Source of the DNA: Candidatus Sumerlaeia bacterium
Lineage (GTDB): Bacteria > Sumerlaeota > Sumerlaeia > SLMS01 > JAHLLQ01
Direction of reading: 5' to 3'
Assembly: GCA_019634695.1 (NCBI GenBank)
Contig: JAHCAW010000014.1
Span: 16,934-80,933 of the forward strand
DNA length: 64,000 nt
Shown one piece after another: positions 1-6,920 of this stretch (position 1 is the first letter of the stretch; the number at the start of each line of letters is the position of its first letter). A model generated the notes under the pieces. It was given only the letters and a program-made list of their open reading frames with translations. It made no database searches and was not told the DNA's origin. Position numbers and translations under genes: made by a program.

Positions 1-179
1 GGCTGCTGCTCGGCTCGTTGCTCAGCGGCCTGTTCCTGCTGTTCTTCGACCTGCGGGCGTGGTTCGGGCTGGCCGGCGGGCTGTCGGCGCTGGCGCTGCC
101 GTTCTGGATCGTGCTCAAGAATCGCTACAATGCCGAGCACGGCGTGCGGGGCTTCTGGGTGCGGACGTCGACGGGATGA
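1..179 (+). CDS. C-terminal end of a membrane protein, 5' truncated by the window edge
   Basis: An open frame enters from the left edge (codons in phase with base 3) and stops at TGA 177-179. The 58 visible residues begin with a Leu/Phe/Gly-rich hydrophobic stretch, a short charged turn (DLRAW), a second hydrophobic stretch ending in PFWIVLK, and a polar tail (NRYNAEHGVRGFWVRTSTG). This reads as the last two transmembrane helices and the short soluble tail of an integral membrane protein. The family cannot be named from this fragment. A longer same-strand frame beginning at base 59 in another phase runs into the next gene and is a shadow. Confidence 0.6.
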   Translation, partial: LLLGSLLSGLFLLFFDLRAWFGLAGGLSALALPFWIVLKNRYNAEHGVRGFWVRTSTG

Positions 180-208
180 GGGCTCGCGGGGGCTGGGCGG
201 ACGCTGAC

Positions 209-306
209 GCTTCCGCCTTCGCCAACGCTTCCGCCTTCGCCAAGGCTTCCGCCTTCGCCAAGGCTTCCGCCTTCGCCAAGGCTTCCGCCTTCGCCAAGGC
301 TTCGGC
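209..306. repeat. 18-bp direct tandem repeat, five units plus a partial
   Basis: The unit GCTTCCGCCTTCGCCAAG occurs at 209-226 (last base C), 227-244, 245-262, 263-280 and 281-298, followed by a degenerate partial unit to about 306. Units are nearly identical and there are no spacers, so this is not a CRISPR. Because the period is a multiple of three and the unit lacks stops, several frames stay open across it (for example Phe-Ala-Lys-Ala-Ser-Ala on the plus strand). It lies between the stop of the upstream membrane protein and the start of the TPR gene, so it is probably not translated. Confidence 0.9.
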
Positions 307-403
307 GGACAGGCCCGGTTGTGATGGAGTGTCGGTCTTGTCCTTGCTTCCGTCGGGGTGGAGCGGCAACCTTGCGCCCAGACCGGTGGGTTCCCGGAGT
401 CCC

Positions 404-1180
404 ATGGAATACCTTCTCCCGATCCTTCAGCCAATCGTCCTCCTGGTGCTGTTCGGCATCTGGGCGTGGTGCATTGCCGATGCGCTGCGCGAGCATCGCC
501 CGTGGATCTGGGTGATCGTGCTGGCCCTCGTGCCGATTCTCCCGGTTCCGTTCTATCTCCTGAATTTCAAGCTGTTTGGCGCGCGTGCGGATGGCCGGCT
601 CGATGGCTATCTGAAGGAGGAGCGCGAGCTGCGCGACCTGCGCCGCGATGCCGAGGAACGCGACCTGCCCATCGCCCACCGCCAGCTCGCCGAGGCGCTG
701 CTGCGGCGCGGCCAGCCCGAGGAGGCGCTGCGCTCACTCGGCCGCGTGCTCGACCTCGACGCCGAAGACGTCAGCGCCCAGTACCTCGCCGGCGTCGCGC
801 TGCTGGCCGTCGGCCAACCGGCCAAGGCCCTCGAGCACCTCGAGTACGTCGTCGAGCAGGACCCCGGCTACCGGCGCGGCGATGGCCGCCTGTCGCTGGC
901 CTATGCGCTGCAAGGCGTCGGCGAGAACACCCGCGCCCGGCAGGAAATCGCCGCCGCGGCCGAATCGTATCTGCTGCCTGAGGCGATCGTGCGCCATGCG
1001 CGCTTCCTGCGCGACGAAGGCCAGCACGACCGCGCCCGCACGATCCTGGCCGAGTTGCTCGCGCGCGCCGAGGAGATCGACCCGCTCGAAATCCGCCGCC
1101 ACCGTCCGTGGCTGCGCCAGGCCACCGAGGAACTGGCCGCGCTCCAGCAGGCCCGGCGACTCGAATCCCCCGGCGAGTAA
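404..1180 (+). CDS. membrane-anchored tetratricopeptide-repeat protein
   Basis: 258 residues. I start at ATG 404 (MEYLLPILQP) rather than further upstream because upstream codons run through the tandem repeat and look non-coding. Residues 1-60 hold two hydrophobic helices separated by a short charged loop (ADALREHRPW), an arrangement like phospholipase D N-terminal membrane domains. An acidic/basic linker follows (about 60-85), then TPR-type helix pairs to the end (AEALLRRGQPEEALRSLGRV; LAGVALLAVGQPAKALEHLE). TPRs mediate protein-protein contacts, so this is probably an inner-membrane scaffold with a cytoplasmic repeat domain. The partner is unknown and no neighbour suggests one. Confidence 0.75.
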   Translation: MEYLLPILQPIVLLVLFGIWAWCIADALREHRPWIWVIVLALVPILPVPFYLLNFKLFGARADGRLDGYLKEERELRDLRRDAEERDLPIAHRQLAEALLRRGQPEEALRSLGRVLDLDAEDVSAQYLAGVALLAVGQPAKALEHLEYVVEQDPGYRRGDGRLSLAYALQGVGENTRARQEIAAAAESYLLPEAIVRHARFLRDEGQHDRARTILAELLARAEEIDPLEIRRHRPWLRQATEELAALQQARRLESPGE

Positions 1181-1276
1181 CACGGTCTTGGCAAACAAAT
1201 GACAGCGCCCAGCCCAGCATACCTTCTCGGAGAATGGGTGCCAGTCGTCCGGCGACACGACGCGGGCCGAGCCTGT

Positions 1277-1483
1277 TTAACTGTGGCTTGGGCGTCCCCG
1301 CCCAAGTCCATCCACGCCACGCGCACGGGTCGGCTACTTGCGCTTGAACCGAACCACCCGAAGGTCCTCTCAGCCGCCGCCTCGGGCTCTGAACGCCCTC
1401 ATCGTGGCGAGATTCCCCGGACTTGGGCGGGACCCTCCTACGCTTTTCGGCTTCGGCGCGCCAAGCGCCCAAGCCACAATTAA
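1277..1483. mobile_element. MITE-like element with TTAA-bounded terminal inverted repeats
   Basis: This 207-bp stretch fills most of the gap before ygfZ. It begins TTAACTGTGGCTTGGGCG (1277-1294). Read from its right end on the other strand (1483 back to 1466) it begins TTAATTGTGGCTTGGGCG, so 17 of 18 positions match. Inside, CCCCGCCCAAGTCC near 1296-1309 is matched in inverted orientation by GGACTTGGGCGGGA near 1419-1432. No convincing coding frame is present. Nested inverted repeats ending in TTAA resemble a non-autonomous miniature element, with TTAA either as target duplication or terminal sequence. No transposase is in the window. Confidence 0.55.
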
Positions 1484-1552
1484 CGGATCGGTCGCTGCTA
1501 TGGACCTCCCGAATTCCTGTAAGCCCACCGCCCCGGCGCGAGAGTGCACTGC

Positions 1553-2545
1553 ATGTCGGCCCTGACGTTGCCCCTGCAAGAGACCCATCGGCGCCTTGGA
1601 GCCTGCTTCGGCACGGTTGGCGGCTGCGAGGTGGCGCTCGACTACGGCGACTGGCTGGCCGAGTACGCCGCGCTTGCTGCCGGCGTCGGGTTGCTTGACC
1701 TCTCCATTCTCGGCCAGGTTCGCGCATCGGGAGCCGACCGCGCGGACTATCTGAACCGTCGTCTCAGTCAGCTCGTGCGCGACATCGCGCCGGGCGAGCG
1801 GCGGGCGGCGACGCTGCTGGATGCCGTCGGCAAGATGGAAGCGGACCTCGAGGTGCACGCCCGCGCAGAGGACTTCCTGCTGCTGGCGCCGCCGCATGGC
1901 GCCGACGGGTTGGCCGCGCTGCTGGACCGGTTTGTCTTCACCGAGGATTGCCGCTTCGCCGACGAGCGTGGCCGTCATGTGATCCTCGCGTTGGTGGGCG
2001 CGCAGGCGGGTGGCGTCGAAGGCGGCTTTGCCTCGCGCTACGTGCCGGGCGGCGCGCTGTTCCGGGTGCCGGTCGAGGAGGGCGAGGCCTTGTGGATGCG
2101 GCTGCTTGCCCGCGCCGCGCGACCGGTCGGATGGACGGCGTTCGACGCCTGGCGCATCCGGCACGCCTGCCCATGGTGGGGGATCGAACTGGACGGCGAG
2201 ACGATCCCGCTCGAGGCCGATCTGGACGAGGCGCTGCACTTCGACAAGGGCTGCTATCCGGGGCAGGAGACGATCGCGCGCATCACGAACCTGGGGCATC
2301 CGTCGCGCAAACTGGTGGTGCTGGACGGCGCGGCCGACGCGCCGCACGCGCCGGGCCGCGAGCTGCTGGCGCCCGACGGCAAGCGCGCCGGAGTGCTGGC
2401 CAGCGCGGCGCTGCTTCCCGATGTTGGCGTCGTGCGCGCGCTGGCGATGGTGAAGTGGCCCTATCGCATGGCCGACACGGTGCTGCACGGCCCGGACGGC
2501 GAGGCGTGGCGCGTGCGCGGCACCCGCGGGGAGTGGCGCGCGTGA
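1553..2545 (+). CDS. ygfZ: YgfZ/GcvT-like folate-binding protein
   Basis: 330 residues. The family signature KGCYPGQE begins at residue 232, preceded by EADLDEALHFD and followed by ITNLGHPSRKLV. This is the YgfZ/GcvT fold, a tetrahydrofolate-binding protein that helps assemble or repair iron-sulfur clusters in the cytoplasm. The conserved cysteine is present. I use ATG 1553; an in-frame GTG three codons upstream (1544) is possible. The stop overlaps the GTG start of the next gene by four bases, so translation of the two is probably coupled. Confidence 0.88.
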   Translation: MSALTLPLQETHRRLGACFGTVGGCEVALDYGDWLAEYAALAAGVGLLDLSILGQVRASGADRADYLNRRLSQLVRDIAPGERRAATLLDAVGKMEADLEVHARAEDFLLLAPPHGADGLAALLDRFVFTEDCRFADERGRHVILALVGAQAGGVEGGFASRYVPGGALFRVPVEEGEALWMRLLARAARPVGWTAFDAWRIRHACPWWGIELDGETIPLEADLDEALHFDKGCYPGQETIARITNLGHPSRKLVVLDGAADAPHAPGRELLAPDGKRAGVLASAALLPDVGVVRALAMVKWPYRMADTVLHGPDGEAWRVRGTRGEWRA

Positions 2546-3420
2546 GCGATCCGAACAAGGGCCTGTTTCTCGGGTCGCACATGTCCATCGCCGGCGGGGT
2601 GGACCAGGCACCGGCGCGCGGCGCAACGGTCGGGTGCACCGCGCTCCAGATGTTCGTGAAGAACAACACGCAGTGGGCGGGCCCGCCGATTCCTCCCGCG
2701 CAGATCGCGGCCTTCCCGCGCGCGCTCGAGGCCGCCGGCATCCGCCTCGACAAGGTCTTCGCGCACGCCTGCTACCTCATCAATCTGGCCTCCTCGAAGG
2801 AGGACGTCGGCGCGAAGTCCATCGTCGCGCTCGCCGACGAACTGACGCGCTGCGACCAGCTCGGCCTCCCGGGCCTTGTGCTGCATCCCGGCGCGCATCT
2901 GGGCGCGGGCCGCGAGGCGGGCATCGAGACGCTGGCGACGCGTTGCCGCGAGGTCTTCCGCCGCACGCCCGCCGTGCGCACGCGGGTGCTGTTCGAAACC
3001 ACCGCAGGCACCGGCACGAACCTCGGCGCGCCCTTCGAGGACCTGCGCGACATCCTGGCCGCCGTCGATGCGCCAGACCGCACGGGCGTCTGCCTCGACA
3101 CCTGCCACATCTTCGCGGCGGGCTACGAACTGCGCACCGCGGAGGGCTACGCGGCGACGATGGACGCCTTCGCGCGCCTCGTCGGCTTCGAGCGCCTGCG
3201 CGCCGTCCATCTCAACGACTCCGTGCACCCGCTCGGTTCGCGCAAGGACCGCCACGCCCACATTGGCGCCGGCCACCTCGGCACCGCCGCCTTCGCGCAC
3301 CTGCTCAACGACCCGCGATTCCGCGCGCTGCCGATGGCGCTCGAGACAGCAAAGAACGAGCATATGGACGAAGACCGGATGAACCTGGAGGTGCTGCGAA
3401 GGTTGAAGGATGAAGGATGA
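2542..3420 (+). CDS. nfo: endonuclease IV (AP endonuclease)
   Basis: 292 residues, normal for the family. It cleaves the backbone 5' of abasic sites in base-excision repair, using a three-metal centre. Metal-ligand motifs appear in order: GSHMSIAGG near the N terminus, LHPGAHLG, CLDTCHIFAAGY, HLNDS, DRHAHIGAGHLG and LETAK. The start is GTG 2542, overlapping the ygfZ stop. The last codons (VLRRLKDEG) lie inside a GAAGGATGAA-type repeat that forms the left flank of the neighbouring four-helix-bundle cassette, so the native C terminus may have been replaced by that insertion. Confidence 0.93.
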   Translation: MSDPNKGLFLGSHMSIAGGVDQAPARGATVGCTALQMFVKNNTQWAGPPIPPAQIAAFPRALEAAGIRLDKVFAHACYLINLASSKEDVGAKSIVALADELTRCDQLGLPGLVLHPGAHLGAGREAGIETLATRCREVFRRTPAVRTRVLFETTAGTGTNLGAPFEDLRDILAAVDAPDRTGVCLDTCHIFAAGYELRTAEGYAATMDAFARLVGFERLRAVHLNDSVHPLGSRKDRHAHIGAGHLGTAAFAHLLNDPRFRALPMALETAKNEHMDEDRMNLEVLRRLKDEG

Positions 3421-3898
3421 ATGATGAGTGGTTTCAGACAGGTTTGGCCAACTTTGCTCAGCCCTTGGCCTTCTTGGAGATGGCTGTGAAGATTGCAAGC
3501 AACTGCTCGCACTCGTCCCGGAGTCCGGCAACCTTCTGCGGTGGACTAATACCCGACTCCTCGAGAAGTTCGAGCCAGTAGCCGGATTCGTCCAACTCCT
3601 TCAGGCAGTCTCCAATCTTGGCGATGAATTCGGCCTTCGAACGGGCTCGGTTGGCCTCCCTGTAGTTCGCTCCAACCGACGTCCCTGAGCGCAGGAGTTG
3701 CTTGCCCATAACCTGCGCCGGGGTTGTTCGGGGAAGGCCGCTGTATAGTCGGACGATTCCCAACGCGAGTGCCTTGGTACGCTGCTGCAGGTCTCTCTTG
3801 GGTGTCCCATCGGCGCTGGGGTTGTCTGTACTTGGGTCGTCGGGTGCCATGGTGCCCCAAGTCCTTTCACTTCAACATTCAGAATTCATCCTTCAAAC
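3402..3898. mobile_element. candidate four-helix-bundle cassette with inverted-repeat flanks
   Basis: The left flank GTTGAAGGATGAA (3402-3414) is mirrored on the right by TTCATCCTTCAAAC (3885-3898), the same word in inverted orientation with one extra base. The two copies bracket a single minus-strand gene for a four-helix-bundle protein. The left copy supplies the last codons and stop of nfo. Genes of this family are known as inserts in 23S rRNA intervening sequences and as scattered single-gene inserts, which supports a mobile origin. The limits are inferred only from the repeat. Confidence 0.45.
3458..3850 (-). CDS. four-helix-bundle protein (23S rRNA intervening-sequence family)
   Basis: 130 residues. 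After a polar Pro/Ser/Asp-rich start, the family pattern is clear: TKALALGIVRLYSGLP, QLLRSGTSVGANYREA, SKAEFIAKIGDCLKELDES and YWLELLEESG. Members form small helical bundles; many are encoded inside 23S rRNA intervening sequences and others sit alone in intergenic regions. Their biochemical role is not established. This copy lies between nfo and an ankyrin gene on the opposite strand to nfo, and is bracketed by short inverted repeats. The local sequence is visibly less GC-rich than nfo. Start ATG 3850. Confidence 0.85.
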   Translation of the reverse strand: MAPDDPSTDNPSADGTPKRDLQQRTKALALGIVRLYSGLPRTTPAQVMGKQLLRSGTSVGANYREANRARSKAEFIAKIGDCLKELDESGYWLELLEESGISPPQKVAGLRDECEQLLAIFTAISKKAKG

Positions 3899-4074
3899 TT
3901 CCTTCTTGGTACGGCAAGGCCCATCTTGATCATCCTCTGCTGTTGCCCCCTGACGGCCTTGGCGGCCCGAATCGTGCTCCACGGCGGTGGCGGGCACCGG
4001 TGCCCGAGCCACACTTCGCGGCCTTTGCACGCGTCAAGTCGCGGTGGAACTGGTGTTCATTCACCGAAACGGAT

Positions 4075-4569
4075 TCATTTCTGGGGCAGCCGAATCCGCT
4101 CCACGAATCTCGCGGCTTCTTCCTTTCCCAACGCTTTCTCAAGGTGCATCAGTGGTGTCTCATCCATGGTGGTGTCTGGGATATTGATGTCGCCCCCATG
4201 TCGAACAAGTACGGCCAGAATCTCCAGCGCCCGCCTACAAAGCTCCGCCGCGAAGGTCATCGATGTTTCACCGACGACACTATCGTGCTTGTTCGGATCA
4301 GCACCGAGGCTCAACAGATACTCAACAGCCGTCCGATGACCCAATCGGACACAGTCCATCAACGGAGTTGAGCCATTCTCGCTGTACTCGTCATATGGGA
4401 GACCCAAGTTGATCAACTTCTTCGCGAGTTCCAACTCAAATTCAACAAGCAGCCAATGAACCAGGTTCTCTCCGGCGGAATCCTTCAGTCTCAATTGTTC
4501 CGCCGACAAGGCCTCTGGCTGGAGATCACCTGATCGAAGTGCATCGACAACCTCATGGAAGGTTTTCAC
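4075..4569 (-). CDS. ankyrin-repeat protein
   Basis: About 164 residues from GTG 4569, which has GGAG about ten bases upstream. An ATG at 4698 would add 43 residues, but those codons run through a palindromic repeat at 4622-4690, so the shorter form is preferred. Three to four ankyrin-type units are visible: SAGENLVHWLLVEFELELAK, NGSTPLMDCVRLGHRTAVEY followed by LLSLGADPNK, and ETPLMHLEKALGKEEAARFV. There is no signal peptide. Ankyrin proteins bind other proteins, and some are immunity proteins in polymorphic toxin loci. Here the function is unknown. It belongs to a small accessory island with the adjacent lipoprotein. Confidence 0.7.
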   Translation of the reverse strand: MKTFHEVVDALRSGDLQPEALSAEQLRLKDSAGENLVHWLLVEFELELAKKLINLGLPYDEYSENGSTPLMDCVRLGHRTAVEYLLSLGADPNKHDSVVGETSMTFAAELCRRALEILAVLVRHGGDINIPDTTMDETPLMHLEKALGKEEAARFVERIRLPQK

Positions 4570-4621
4570 GATCTGATTCTCCGCTCTTCGTGATAGCTGC
4601 TTGGCAGAACGCCCTGCCAGA

Positions 4622-4690
4622 CTGGGGAGTGTGAGGCTCCGTACTCGCGCCGTGGGGCGCCGCGCGGGTGCGGAGCACCGCGTTCCCAGG
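4622..4690. repeat. imperfect palindromic element
   Basis: The left arm (4622-4650, beginning CTGGGGAGTGTGAGGCTCCG) pairs imperfectly with the right arm (4662-4690, whose complement begins CCTGGGAACGCGGTGCTCCG). The termini CTGGGGA/CCTGGGA and the GCTCCG core recur at 5729-5741 and, as CCTGGGAACGC and CCTGGGAGTGCCGAGC, around 62930-62960. This suggests a small dispersed palindrome family. It overlaps the untranslated 5' side of the ankyrin gene. Confidence 0.45.
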
Positions 4691-4859
4691 ACCGTCATTC
4701 GTCATCTTGCCCGTCGTGTTGACGATCCGGAGGATCCTGTAGCCGTTTGCGTCATGCTCGCAGGTCCGGTCAAGCCCGTTCTCGACGGCGACGGTCTACT
4801 GCTCGAGTTCGGACGCGTTCTCCCTCGCGTCAGTCGCCGTCGGCATGATCGCCGGGCCG

Positions 4860-5588
4860 TCAGTTCCGATACTCACGAACATCCAGCGGCGGGTCAAACT
4901 CCCAGAGAGGAAACTCCTCCTGCTCGAGCAGTCGCAGGTAGCGGATGAACTCTGCTGGAACCGGAAGTCCCATTCCGCCCAGCCAGGATTGGAACTCGGC
5001 AGCGCCGCCCCATTCGGGATGGATGGCAAGCCATGCCCGAAGGATATGATGAAGCGCACGGCCGGACTGATTGCCGTAGATCGAATTGCTGTTTCGCAGC
5101 AGATCCCTTGCTGCGGTTTCCAGTGTCCGTTCGGCCGCGTCTCGATCGCAGTTCCCGCCTTCGAGTCTGGCCTTCTCGGCCGTGTAGATCACTCTGACCC
5201 AATCAGTCTCGATCTCTTCCGGCCGAAGATGCTGATTCAGCATCCTGAGGTTCTCCGGTGCGAGTGGGTCCACCACAAGAATCTGATCCAGCAGAACGAC
5301 GGCCAGCAGGTCGGGCGCGCCTTCCAGAGTCGCCACACTCGCATTGAAGCGAGTGCGCGACAGAGACCTCAGACTCTTCGTGGCGCTTCCGATGTCGAGG
5401 AAGACGAGTTCGGAGGGATGCTGGTCGGCAATCGACTGGTTCGCCTGCTCCATGAGTTTGATGGCCAGCGAAAGGTCAGGGTCGGACACGGTCGCAACAC
5501 CAGCCCCGCTTGAGGACCTTGTCTCATGGCAGGCCGCTAAGCCGACGAGGATCACGGCAACAGGGCCCCAGGTGTGCGTTGCCTTCAT
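4860..5588 (-). CDS. predicted lipoprotein of unknown function
   Basis: 242 residues. The start is ATG 5588, with GGAGG a few bases upstream; an earlier in-frame start at 5717 lacks such a site. The N terminus is a lipoprotein signal: a positive start (MKATHTW), a hydrophobic run (VAVILVGL) and a lipobox LAAC with Cys about residue 20, followed by a polar linker (HETRSSSG). The mature part is mostly helical (LSLAIKLMEQANQSIADQHP; AERTLETAARDLLRNSNS; LAIHPEWGGAAEFQSWLGG). No family is recognised. Its GC content is lower than neighbouring core genes, in line with an accessory island between nfo and trxB. Confidence 0.65.
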   Translation of the reverse strand: MKATHTWGPVAVILVGLAACHETRSSSGAGVATVSDPDLSLAIKLMEQANQSIADQHPSELVFLDIGSATKSLRSLSRTRFNASVATLEGAPDLLAVVLLDQILVVDPLAPENLRMLNQHLRPEEIETDWVRVIYTAEKARLEGGNCDRDAAERTLETAARDLLRNSNSIYGNQSGRALHHILRAWLAIHPEWGGAAEFQSWLGGMGLPVPAEFIRYLRLLEQEEFPLWEFDPPLDVREYRN

Positions 5589-5896
5589 CAGCAGACCTCC
5601 GGCGTGGGGTAGTTCGACGGGAATCTGAAGGCGAATGACTGCAGAGCGCAAGGCACACCGAGGCCAAGGGCCGGCGGGCTGTGTGTCTCCCGCGTACCCA
5701 AGATTGCTGTCCCTCATCCCGTCCGAGAGGTGAGGCTCCGCATGCCGGCCCTCCCAGCTCGGGGCCTTGGCGCGTACAGCATCTGGCTGTCCCCCCGGGG
5801 CTAACGGATTGACCCGCCGGGGGGCGGGTGGGTCGGATGGCGGTCCGCTGGGCAGGGCGGGATGCTGCCTGGCAGACCACGGAGAACCAGCACGCC
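5589..5896. other. divergent intergenic region, lipoprotein gene / trxB
   Basis: These 308 bases carry no supported gene. They must hold the divergent promoters, though none can be assigned with confidence. A short hairpin (ACCCGCC, GGGG loop, GGCGGGT) lies near 5812-5829 just before the trxB leader. A degenerate copy of the CTGGGA/GCTCCG palindrome family lies near 5729-5765 (GGTGAGGCTCCG followed by CCCTCCCAG). Confidence 0.4.
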
Positions 5897-6853
5897 ATGG
5901 CCGACTCGAAGATTCGCAACATCCTGATCTGCGGCAGCGGTCCGGCCGGACTGACGGCCGCGATTTATACCGCCCGCGCCAATCTGGCGCCGCTGCTGCT
6001 CGCCGGGCCGCAGGTCGGCGGACAGCTCACGACCACCACGACGATCGAGAACTTTCCCGGCTTCCCCAAGGGGCAGGACGGCAACCAGCTCATGATCGAC
6101 ATGGAGGAGCAGGCGCGGCACAACGGCGCCGAAATTCTCTATGAGAAGGCCAGCAGTCTGGCGCGCGAGGGCGACCACTATGTGCTCGAGACCGGCGCCG
6201 GGACGCTGCGCGCCTATGCCGTCATTGTCGCCACGGGCGCCTCGCCGCGTCTGATGGGCCTGCCCAGCGAGCAGACTTACTGGAACTACGGCGTGCATAC
6301 CTGCGCGGTGTGCGACGGTGGGTTCTACAAGGGCAAGTCGGTCGCCGTCGTCGGCGGGGGAGACTCGGCGATGGAGGAGGCGACGTACCTCGCCAAGCTC
6401 TGCGAGAAGGTCCACCTGATCCATCGTCGCGACGAGTTCCGCGCCAGCCAGGTGATGGCCGAGCGCACGCTAGGCACCAAGAACATCGTGGTGGAGTGGA
6501 ACTCGGTGGTGGACGAGGTGCTGGGCGAGCAGGAGAGCGAGCGCAAGAAGCGCGTGACCAGCATTCGCCTGAAGAGCACGAAGGATGGCTCGACGCGCGA
6601 GATTCCGGCCAGCGCGATGTTCCTCGCCATCGGCCACACGCCGAACTCGGACTGGTTCGCCGGCGTGCTGAAGACCACCGACTCGGGCTACCTGATCGTG
6701 GACGAGCATTTGCAGACGAACCTGCCGGGCGTCTTCGGCGCCGGCGACATCCACGACCACCACTACCGGCAGGCGATCACGGCGGCCGGCTACGGGTGCC
6801 AGGCCGCGCTGGAGGCCGAGCGCTATCTGGTGCGCAACGGGCTTGCGGGCTAG
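5897..6853 (+). CDS. trxB: thioredoxin-disulfide reductase
   Basis: 318 residues, the usual length for low-molecular-weight thioredoxin reductase. It reduces thioredoxin with NADPH through FAD in the cytoplasm. The FAD-binding GSGPAG is at residues 13-18, the redox-active CAVCDG at 136-141 (Cys136 and Cys139), and the NADPH-binding VGGGDSAMEEA follows about 20 residues later. The C-terminal FAD motif GVFGAGDIHDHHYRQ is intact. The start is ATG 5897 with GGAG about ten bases upstream; an in-frame start at 5828 is less likely because the first FAD strand begins only a few residues after 5897. Confidence 0.95.
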   Translation: MADSKIRNILICGSGPAGLTAAIYTARANLAPLLLAGPQVGGQLTTTTTIENFPGFPKGQDGNQLMIDMEEQARHNGAEILYEKASSLAREGDHYVLETGAGTLRAYAVIVATGASPRLMGLPSEQTYWNYGVHTCAVCDGGFYKGKSVAVVGGGDSAMEEATYLAKLCEKVHLIHRRDEFRASQVMAERTLGTKNIVVEWNSVVDEVLGEQESERKKRVTSIRLKSTKDGSTREIPASAMFLAIGHTPNSDWFAGVLKTTDSGYLIVDEHLQTNLPGVFGAGDIHDHHYRQAITAAGYGCQAALEAERYLVRNGLAG

Positions 6854-6920
6854 CGGGCTGGCCGGTCATTATCCCCGTGTCGTGTGAAACGCCCTCCGCT
6901 GCCCGGAGATTGCCGACCGC

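Noticed and set aside
209..306. CRISPR array
   Set aside because: Units are contiguous 18-mers with no spacers, and no cas genes are near.
59..403. N-terminal extension of the TPR protein from base 59
   Set aside because: The codons overlap the upstream membrane-protein end in another frame and run through the tandem repeat; the membrane domain begins at ATG 404.
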